Made by a program: the position numbers and the translations under genes. DNA of 64,000 nucleotides, taken from the NCBI RefSeq assembly GCF_027912495.1, contig NZ_CP115463.1, forward strand, positions 3,484,501 through 3,548,500, read 5' to 3'. Below the pieces are notes generated by a model. That model searched no databases and was not told the origin of the DNA. It was given only the letters and a program-made list of their open reading frames with translations. The stretch is from Caulobacter sp. NIBR1757 (GTDB lineage: Bacteria > Pseudomonadota > Alphaproteobacteria > Caulobacterales > Caulobacteraceae). Below, piece after piece: positions 57,884 through 64,000 of the stretch (within the stretch, counting starts at the first letter, position 1; every line of letters starts with the position of its first letter).

Positions 57884-58768
57884 ATGTGTCCCAAGCGCGT
57901 CCTCGCCGCAACCGTTCTGATCCCCGCCGTCCTCATGATGGCCAGCCCCGCGGCGGCCTGGCCGTTCGGCGGCAAGAAGGAAGCTGCGGCGCCCGCCGCC
58001 GCCCCGGCCCCCGCCGCTCAAGCCCCCGTGCAGCCGGCCGCCGCCAGGACGCCAGCCCCGACCAAGGCGACACCCGCTCAGCGCGCCGAAGCCCGCCGCT
58101 ACGAGCCGCTGGCCGCCGCCGCCTTCTGGGGCCGCGAGGTCGAACTGGATCCGCGCGACGTCGAGGCCAGCATCGCCCTGTCGCAATCGCTGCGGACCAT
58201 GGGCCGCTTCCAGGACGCCGCCGACACCATCCAGGCCGCCCTGATCGTCGATCCGGGCAACCTCAACGCCCTGCTGGAAATCTCACGCGCCTGGATCGGC
58301 ATGAACCAGGGCTTCTACGCCATCGACCCGGCCCGCAAGGCCGCGGCCCTGGCCCCGCGCGACTGGCGCCCGGTCGGCCTCCTCGCGGTGGCCTACGAGC
58401 AGGCCCAGCGCGATGACGAGGCCCTGGCCGCCCACCGTCAGGCCGTCGCCCTGGCCCCCGACGAGCCCGGCGCCCTGTCCAACTACGCCATGTTCCAGGC
58501 CGCCCGCGGCGATCTGGCCGGCGCGGAGGGCCTGCTCCGCCGCGCCGTCGCCAGCCCGCGCGCCACCGCAAGGATCCGCCAGAACCTGGCCCTGGTGGTC
58601 GGCCTGCAGGGCCGCCTGCCGGAGGCCGAGCGTCTGGCTCGCCAGGACCTGCCGCCCGAGATGGTGGCCAGCAACCTGGCCTGGCTGAAGGCGGCCCTGG
58701 CGCAAGGGTCGCCGGCCCCGGCCAGCGGTCGCAGCTACCAGTCGATCACCGGCGGCGGCGGGCGCTAA
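57884..58768 (+). CDS. exported tetratricopeptide-repeat protein (TadD-like)
   Basis: A 294-residue protein with a signal peptide (MCPKRVLAATVLIPAVLMMA, cleavage near AAA-WP), an Ala/Pro-rich linker (about 35-65), and at least four TPR units from about residue 75 (VEASIALSQSLRTMGRFQDA, GNLNALLEISRAWIGMNQGF). The layout resembles TadD-type pilotins of the Tad pilus, and tad genes lie a few kilobases to the right. There is a cysteine at residue 2 but no lipobox, so lipidation is not expected. A general assembly scaffold is the safest reading. Confidence 0.75.
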   Translation: MCPKRVLAATVLIPAVLMMASPAAAWPFGGKKEAAAPAAAPAPAAQAPVQPAAARTPAPTKATPAQRAEARRYEPLAAAAFWGREVELDPRDVEASIALSQSLRTMGRFQDAADTIQAALIVDPGNLNALLEISRAWIGMNQGFYAIDPARKAAALAPRDWRPVGLLAVAYEQAQRDDEALAAHRQAVALAPDEPGALSNYAMFQAARGDLAGAEGLLRRAVASPRATARIRQNLALVVGLQGRLPEAERLARQDLPPEMVASNLAWLKAALAQGSPAPASGRSYQSITGGGGR

Positions 58769-58795
58769 CCGCAAGGTCGGCGACGGGGCGCAAGG

Positions 58796-59893
58796 TCAGC
58801 GCATGGCCGCCAGGGCGTGCTGGGCGATGAGCGTGTCGGCCAGACCGTGCGGGTTGCGGACGCCGTAGTTCTCGGTGGTGACCACCACCACCGCCCTCAG
58901 GTCCGGAACCACCACCACCTTGTTGCCGCCTGTGCCGGCCATGGCGAAGGCGGCGTGCGGCTTGCCGGCCACCTCGTAGGTCGGCAGCCAGGTCAGATAG
59001 CCGTAGTCGCCTCGCCCGTCGCCGACGCTGGCGTGGGGCGTGGTCATGGCCTTGACCCAGGCGGCGGGCAGCACCTGACGGCCCTGCCATTTGCCGCCGT
59101 CGAGCAGCAGCTGGCCGAGTTTGAGGAGGTCGCGGCTGCGAAGGCCGAGGCCGCCGCCGCCCTGGGCCAGGCCAAGGGGCGAGAACTGCCATTGCTCACC
59201 GTCGATACCGAGCGGGGCAAACAATGCCGTATGGGCGAAGGTGGGCAGGGGTTGGCCGGTGGCCGACTGCACCACGGCGCCCAGGGTCGAGACGCCGGCC
59301 GTGCAGTAGCTGAAGGCGCGGCCGTAGGGCGAGGCCTCCGGGCGCGGAAGCCAGGCGGGGAAACCGCGCACCGGCAGGTCCAGGGCGAACTTCACCCAGT
59401 TCTCGATCAGATACATCCGCTCCTCGTTGCCGCGCGAGAAGCTGTTGTCGTCGTCACACTCGAGGATCGAGCTCATGGTCAGCAGATCTTCGACGGTGAT
59501 CGCCGCCTTGCGCGGATCAGGGTTGTCGAAGGGACCATATGACGCCAACAGCGGCATGACCGGCGTCTGGGCGTCCTTGAGATCCCCCCGGGCGATGGCG
59601 GCGCCGACCAGCATGGCGGTGACCGTCTTGGTCACCGAGCGGGTGTTGCGGCGTAGTTCCGGACCGCCCTTGTCGTAGTAGCGTTCGTGGACCAGCTTGC
59701 CGTCGCGGGCGATCAGCACGCTGGTGATCTTCTGGAAGGTCCCGGCCTCCACCGCCTTGTCCATCGCCGCAAGGCCTTCGGCGGAGACCGCCGCCGCCTC
59801 CGGCGTCGCCGTGGGCCAGTCAGCGGGCGCGGCGACGGCCTGGCCGCCAAGGAAGGCTGAAAGGGTCAGGGCGATGATCAGGATACGGGCCAT
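58796..59893 (-). CDS. exported serine hydrolase (beta-lactamase / class C fold)
   Basis: A 365-residue protein with a signal peptide ([20 protein letters not shown], cleavage near AAA-PA). The S-x-x-K motif is S86-V-T-K89; the second motif is Y-C-T in [10 protein letters not shown] in place of Y-x-N; GxxG near the end ([12 protein letters not shown]) replaces KTG. These features fit esterases or D-aminopeptidases of the class C beta-lactamase family rather than a resistance enzyme. The ATG at 59893 follows GGAGG. It is 67 bases downstream of the AraC regulator, which may control it. Confidence 0.87.
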   Translation of the reverse strand: MARILIIALTLSAFLGGQAVAAPADWPTATPEAAAVSAEGLAAMDKAVEAGTFQKITSVLIARDGKLVHERYYDKGGPELRRNTRSVTKTVTAMLVGAAIARGDLKDAQTPVMPLLASYGPFDNPDPRKAAITVEDLLTMSSILECDDDNSFSRGNEERMYLIENWVKFALDLPVRGFPAWLPRPEASPYGRAFSYCTAGVSTLGAVVQSATGQPLPTFAHTALFAPLGIDGEQWQFSPLGLAQGGGGLGLRSRDLLKLGQLLLDGGKWQGRQVLPAAWVKAMTTPHASVGDGRGDYGYLTWLPTYEVAGKPHAAFAMAGTGGNKVVVVPDLRAVVVVTTENYGVRNPHGLADTLIAQHALAAMR

Positions 59894-59960
59894 GGAGCCT
59901 CCGTGGAACAGGGCGTCCGAATGCCACGACCGGGACCGGACGTCTTGAACAGATGAAACA

Positions 59961-60755
59961 TCATGCCCGGCCGAAGGCCTCACGGTAGCGGGCCGGAGTA
60001 ACGGCAAAGGCGGACAGAAACGCGCGGGTCAGGTGGCTCTGGTCGGCATAGCCAGCCGCCTGGGCGGCGTCCGCGGGGACGGCGCCGGCCGCCAGCAGGG
60101 CGGCGGCGGCATCGGCGCGGCGCTGGCGGATGGCCGCGCCCGGCGACTGGTCGAAATGGCGGCGATAGCGGCGGGCCAGGTGGACGGGGTGCACGCCCGC
60201 CTCGGCGGCGATGGCCCGGACCTCCAGCCCGGGCCTGCAGCAAAGATCGGCGATCGCCTCGTCGGCGCGCAGCAGCCAGCCCGGTACGGCGGCGGAACGG
60301 TCTTCCTCGACCGTGACGCAGGCGGCGAGGTCGAGAGCCAGGGATTCAGCCGCCAGGGCGGCGCCGGACGCCGCCCGGATGCAGGTCCCGACCAGTCGCC
60401 GGGCCAGCCGGCCGGCCTCCACCGAGCGCAGCAGGCTGGGCGCGTCCGTGATCGACGGCGGCAGGGCTGGCGTGCTGATGGCCAGGAACCCACCTCCCGC
60501 CTCGTCGAAACAGTCACGATGCTCGACGCCCGGCGGATTGTAGATCAACGCCCCCCGGCGCAGGGCGCCCCGGTCCGCCAGGCTGCGATAACCGTCGGCC
60601 AGGGTGAAGATGAAGTGGCCTTCGTCGTGGCTATGCTCCTCCACCGCCTCGGGAGGTAGGGTGGCGGTGCGCAGATCGACCTGGAAGCCGCCGGCCTCGA
60701 CGGACCGAGACAGGGAACCGAGGAAGACGCCATAGGCCAACCGATCCTCGGACAA
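59961..60755 (-). CDS. AraC-family transcriptional regulator
   Basis: A 264-residue regulator. The N-terminal cupin half (about 15-150) shows [20 protein letters not shown] and the sheet [20 protein letters not shown]. The C-terminal half has two helix-turn-helix units ([20 protein letters not shown] and [20 protein letters not shown]) ending in [11 protein letters not shown]. The cupin may bind a small aromatic or sugar ligand. The serine hydrolase gene lies downstream on the same strand. Confidence 0.88.
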   Translation of the reverse strand: MSEDRLAYGVFLGSLSRSVEAGGFQVDLRTATLPPEAVEEHSHDEGHFIFTLADGYRSLADRGALRRGALIYNPPGVEHRDCFDEAGGGFLAISTPALPPSITDAPSLLRSVEAGRLARRLVGTCIRAASGAALAAESLALDLAACVTVEEDRSAAVPGWLLRADEAIADLCCRPGLEVRAIAAEAGVHPVHLARRYRRHFDQSPGAAIRQRRADAAAALLAAGAVPADAAQAAGYADQSHLTRAFLSAFAVTPARYREAFGRA

Positions 60756-60841
60756 GGGCGTCTCTCCAGGCGCGCCGGTCCCAGGTGACCGCCGTCGGGC
60801 GACCCTAGCGCGGTTGCGCCGCTCGCGGCGAGGACTGATGC

Positions 60842-61828
60842 CTACTGCTTGGCCATGATGTCCTGCACCCGGATGATCGCGGGACCAAGGATCACCACGA
60901 ACAGCACCGGCAGGAAGAACAGGATCATCGGCACGGTCAGCTTGGCCGGCAGGGCGGCGGCCTTCTTTTCGGCGGCGGAGAGACGCAGTTCGCGGTTCTC
61001 CTTGGCCATGACGCGCAGGGCGGCGCCGAGCGGAGTGCCGTAGCGCTCGGCCTGGATCATGGCGGTGACCACCGACTTGACGCCGGGATGGTTGGTCCGC
61101 TTGGCCAGGCCCTCATAGGCCTGGCGGCGCTCGGGCAGATAGCTGAGCTCGGCGGTCAGCAGGCTGAGTTCCTCGGCCAGTTCGATGGAGGTCGAGCCGA
61201 CCTCCTGGCTGACCTTCATGATCGCCGCCTCGATCGACATGCCGCTCTCGACGCAGATCAGCAGCAGGTCGAGGCTGTCGGGGAAGGCGGCGACGATGCT
61301 CTCGCGGCGCTTGGAGGCGATGTTGGAGATGTAGATGTTGGGGGCGTAGTAGCCGATCAGCAGGGCGGCGAAACAGGCGGCGAACTTCTGCATTGGCTGC
61401 AGGCCGAAGTCGTTGACCACGAACAGGTAGAAGGCCACCAGGATGGCGAAAACAAACGGCATCACGAAGCGGAAGAAGTAGAAAGTCGAGATCGGGCGCG
61501 GGCCCCGGAAGCCGGCTTGAGCCAGCTTCTCGACGACCTTGGGATCCTCCAGCAGGCGGCTCAGCTGCAGCCGCTCGACGACGTTCTTGTAGAGCCCCTC
61601 GTCGGTGTGGCGCAGGCTGGAGGTGGTCTGCGCGCCCTTGTTAGCCAGAGCCGCGCGGTTTCGCTTTCGCAGTTCCTCGCGCCGGTTGGCGACGGACTTC
61701 AGCCGCCCCTCCAGCTTGTCGCCCTTCAGCATCGGCGAAACGAGGGTGACGATGGTCGCGAAGGTGATCGCCGCCACGAAGGCGGTGAGGATGTTGTCCG
61801 GATCGGTCAGGATGTTGACGAGGCTCAT
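60842..61828 (-). CDS. tadC: Tad pilus inner-membrane protein TadC
   Basis: A 328-residue GspF/TadC-type platform protein for the Flp/Tad pilus. Helices at about 10-30, 115-160 and 300-325 flank a cytosolic domain with FPDSLDLLLICVESGMSIEA, AIMKVSQEVG and the conserved RTNHPGVKSVVTAMIQAERY, GTPLGAALRVMAKENRELRL. It works with TadB and the CpaF ATPase to assemble the pilus. Twelve bases separate it from tadB; the genes form one operon. Confidence 0.9.
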   Translation of the reverse strand: MSLVNILTDPDNILTAFVAAITFATIVTLVSPMLKGDKLEGRLKSVANRREELRKRNRAALANKGAQTTSSLRHTDEGLYKNVVERLQLSRLLEDPKVVEKLAQAGFRGPRPISTFYFFRFVMPFVFAILVAFYLFVVNDFGLQPMQKFAACFAALLIGYYAPNIYISNIASKRRESIVAAFPDSLDLLLICVESGMSIEAAIMKVSQEVGSTSIELAEELSLLTAELSYLPERRQAYEGLAKRTNHPGVKSVVTAMIQAERYGTPLGAALRVMAKENRELRLSAAEKKAAALPAKLTVPMILFFLPVLFVVILGPAIIRVQDIMAKQ

Positions 61829-61840
61829 CTGTGCTCCCCG

Positions 61841-62824
61841 TCAGAACTTGAAGTTGATCATCTTGCGCATCACGAAGATGCCGCAACTCATCCAGAACGC
61901 CGCGCCCATCAGCATCAGGTGGCCGCGGGGATCGGTGAACATCGGTGTCATGTAGCTGGGCTGGGTGACGCTGATCAGCACGACGACACCGGGCGGCAGG
62001 GCGCCGATGATGAAGCTGGAGGCGATGGCTTCCGACGACAGGGCCTTGATCTTCTCGCGCATCAGCTTGCGGGCCCGGAGCACCTGGGAGAGGTTGTTGA
62101 GCGCCTCGGCCAGGTTGCCGCCTGTCTTCTGCTGGATGGCCAGGACGATGGCGAAGAAGCGCAGCTCGCTGGTCGGCATGCGCTGGAACATCTTCTCCAG
62201 CGCGTCGCTGATGGCGATGCCGACGCCGACGTTGTCGACGAGGGTGCGGAATTCGCCGGCCAGGGGCTCGGGACTCTCGCGGCCGATGATCTTGAGGCAG
62301 TCATGGACCGGCAGGCCGGACTTGATGCCGCGGACGATGATGTCGATGGCGTCGGAGAAATGCTCGGTGAATTTCTTGATGCGGCGCTTGGACAGGAAGT
62401 TGATCACCCAGCGCGGCAGGCCAAACGCCGCCGCGAAGCCGGCCGGCAGGGCGATCAGCGGATTGCGCTGGAACAGCAGGACGGCCGTGAAGGCGATGAC
62501 GCCGACGACGCCGCTGACGATCCAGAAGACCTTGACGTTGCCCTTCAAGCCCGCCTGCAGCATCTTGGATTGCAGATTGAAAGTGGCCTTCTTCTGCTGC
62601 TTTTCCTGATCCTTCAGGGTCTTGAGAATCTGCTTGCGGCGAGCTTCCGGCGTGTTGGCGGCGGCGCGAGCGACGGCCTTGCGGTCGGCGTTGGTGCGCG
62701 GGCCGCCGGAAACCAGGGCCTGGGCCCGCTTGGTAACCTTGTTGGAACCGCCGCCGGCGAACGCGAAACCCAGGCCGGCGATGGTCACGAAGGCCAGCAA
62801 GGCGATGAGGAGGGTGATCAGCAT
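61841..62824 (-). CDS. tadB: Tad pilus inner-membrane protein TadB
   Basis: A 327-residue GspF-type platform protein. An N-terminal helix (LITLLIALLAFVTIAGLGFA) is followed by a basic region, a pair of helices (VFWIVSGVVGVIAFTAVLLF), the cytosolic domain (HFSDAIDIIVRGIKSGLPVH, then ISDALEKMFQRMPTSELRFF and IQQKTGGNLAEALNNLSQVL) and two C-terminal helices. It sits five bases downstream of cpaF and directly before tadC. Confidence 0.91.
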   Translation of the reverse strand: MLITLLIALLAFVTIAGLGFAFAGGGSNKVTKRAQALVSGGPRTNADRKAVARAAANTPEARRKQILKTLKDQEKQQKKATFNLQSKMLQAGLKGNVKVFWIVSGVVGVIAFTAVLLFQRNPLIALPAGFAAAFGLPRWVINFLSKRRIKKFTEHFSDAIDIIVRGIKSGLPVHDCLKIIGRESPEPLAGEFRTLVDNVGVGIAISDALEKMFQRMPTSELRFFAIVLAIQQKTGGNLAEALNNLSQVLRARKLMREKIKALSSEAIASSFIIGALPPGVVVLISVTQPSYMTPMFTDPRGHLMLMGAAFWMSCGIFVMRKMINFKF

Positions 62825-62829
62825 CGTCG

Positions 62830-64000
62830 TTATTCCGATGCGTCCAGGGCCTCGGCCAGTTCACGCTCCAGGCCGTAGTAGCGGGCGCGATCCCAGAAGC
62901 GCGGCCGGGCGATGCCGGTCGAGCGGTGCTTGCCGATGATCTTGCCGGCCTCGTCCTCGCCGGTCATCTCGTAGACCAGCAGGTCCTGGGTGACGATGAC
63001 GTCGCCTTCCAGGCCGACGACCTCGGTGACATGGGTGATGCGGCGTGAACCGTCGCGCAGGCGGGCGGCCTGGATGATGACGTCGACCGACCCGACGATC
63101 ATCTCGCGGATGGTCTTCGACGGCAGGCCGTAACCGCCCATGGTGATCATCGATTCCAGACGACTGATGGCTTCGCGCGGGCTGTTGCTGTGCAGGGTGC
63201 CCATCGAGCCGTCGTGGCCGGTGTTCATCGCCTGCAGCAGGTCGAAGGCTTCCGGGCCGCGGACTTCGCCGACGATGATCCGCTCGGGACGCATCCGCAG
63301 GCAGTTCTTGACCAGGTCCCGCATGGTGATCTGGCCGCTGCCCTCGAGGTTGGGCGGCCGGGTTTCCAGACGCACCACGTGCGGCTGCTGCAGCTGTAGT
63401 TCGGCCGCGTCCTCGCAGGTGATGACCCGCTCGGTCGGGTCGATGAAGGCGGTCATGGTGTTGAGCAGGGTGGTCTTGCCCGAACCCGTACCGCCGGAGA
63501 TGAGGACGTTGCAGCGGCAGGCGCCGATGACGCCGAGCACGCGGGCCCCTTCAGGACTGACGGACTTCCAGTCCACCAGGTCCTTCATGGTCAGCTTGTC
63601 TTTCTTGAACTTCCGGATGGTCAGCGTCGGGCCGTCCAGCGCCAGAGGCGGGGCGATGACGTTGACCCGGGAGCCGTCGGGCAGGCGGGCGTCACAGATG
63701 GGCGAGCTTTCGTCGACCCGGCGGCCGACCTGGCTGACGATCCGCTGGCAGATGTTCATCAGCTGGGCGTTGTCGCGGAAGCGGACGTTGGTCAGCTGCA
63801 CCTTGCCGCCGACTTCGATGAACACCCGGCCAGCGCCGTTGACCATGATGTCGGCGATGTCGTCGCGGGCCAGCAGCGGCTCGAGCGGACCGTAGCCGAG
63901 GACATCGTTGATGATGTCCTGGACCAGCATCTCGGTCTCGGCGATCGACATCGAGACGTTCTTGATCGCCACCAGTTCGGCGACGATGTCCTTGATCTCG
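62830..64000 (-). CDS. cpaF: Tad pilus assembly ATPase CpaF/TadA (N-terminus beyond window)
   Basis: The last 390 residues of a secretion ATPase; the frame is open to the right edge and its start lies outside. It drives Flp pilus assembly and retraction at the cell pole. The N-terminal-most visible part DIINDVLGYGPLEPLLARDD then IADIMVNG is typical of CpaF. Walker A is ISGGTGSGKTTLLNTM; the Asp box is VITCEDAAELQLQQPHVVRL; Walker B lies in RPERIIVGEVRGPEAFDLLQ and the His box in NTGHDGSMGTLHSN. It is co-oriented with tadB and tadC. Confidence 0.95.
   Translation of the reverse strand, partial: EIKDIVAELVAIKNVSMSIAETEMLVQDIINDVLGYGPLEPLLARDDIADIMVNGAGRVFIEVGGKVQLTNVRFRDNAQLMNICQRIVSQVGRRVDESSPICDARLPDGSRVNVIAPPLALDGPTLTIRKFKKDKLTMKDLVDWKSVSPEGARVLGVIGACRCNVLISGGTGSGKTTLLNTMTAFIDPTERVITCEDAAELQLQQPHVVRLETRPPNLEGSGQITMRDLVKNCLRMRPERIIVGEVRGPEAFDLLQAMNTGHDGSMGTLHSNSPREAISRLESMITMGGYGLPSKTIREMIVGSVDVIIQAARLRDGSRRITHVTEVVGLEGDVIVTQDLLVYEMTGEDEAGKIIGKHRSTGIARPRFWDRARYYGLERELAEALDASE

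Noticed and set aside
58796..59893. Serine hydrolase considered as a class C beta-lactamase.
   Set aside because: The Y-x-N and KTG motifs are altered, so an esterase or peptidase role is more likely.

Overview
The window is high-GC alphaproteobacterial DNA and most likely comes from the Caulobacteraceae (Caulobacter, Phenylobacterium or a close relative). The signs are a 273-residue FljK-like alpha-flagellin, a Tad/Cpa pilus operon, an EcfG/sigma-T type promoter in front of a single-domain response regulator, a xerD / aroK-aroB / bolA / dnaJ / cobS backbone, and large RTX proteins. No tRNA, rRNA or CRISPR array was seen. All family names are by reading of motifs; no database search was possible.

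Layout. 1-7081: three RTX-type secreted proteins on the minus strand, one cut by the left edge and two paralogous FG-GAP/RTX fusions, with a Crp/Fnr-type regulator divergent from them (7234-8001). 8002-10555: an IS110-family element flanked by inverted REP-like palindromes, with a complete IS630 element inserted exactly at the transposase stop codon. 10556-20962: mostly housekeeping: malyl-CoA lyase-type enzyme, AraC regulator, membrane protein, xerD, aroK-aroB, response regulator, bolA, dnaJ, PAP2 phosphatase and cobS, with several long inverted repeats between genes. 21002-24479: accessory block with an AT-richer SEFIR/TIR-like protein where cobT might be expected, a PNPOx-family protein, a VapBC pair and an overlapping YedK/HMCES-type gene.

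24715-31767: orphan flagellin, SLC13-type transporter and an RND efflux pair. 31997-35677: a modular RTX protein with four polyproline spacers. 35768-42370: lepA, a DUF4926-like small protein, an acyl-CoA ligase, a small acidic protein and a secreted prolyl oligopeptidase. 42533-46134: a minus-strand accessory block downstream of clpB. It contains a DUF3883-type nuclease-like protein with a broken-looking 5' end at a run of eight Cs, an SF0329-like protein, a small membrane protein, an exported protein, and an AT-richer overlapping pair (279-residue soluble protein plus 153-residue membrane protein) that I do not recognise.

46226-64000: clpB, M20 peptidase, DUF4893 lipoprotein, kdsB-pheA, a membrane-anchored cytochrome c, two envelope proteins, an NlpC/P60 hydrolase overlapping an M17 aminopeptidase, a TPR protein, a serine hydrolase, an AraC regulator, and the Tad genes cpaF (cut by the right edge), tadB and tadC.

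Candidates for something undescribed: the overlapping soluble/membrane pair at 44841-46134 with its DUF3883 neighbours; the SEFIR protein beside cobS; the nested IS110/IS630 with a possible bridge RNA; a family of long imperfect inverted repeats, mostly at convergent gene ends; and an EcfG promoter driving a FAT GUY-type receiver.
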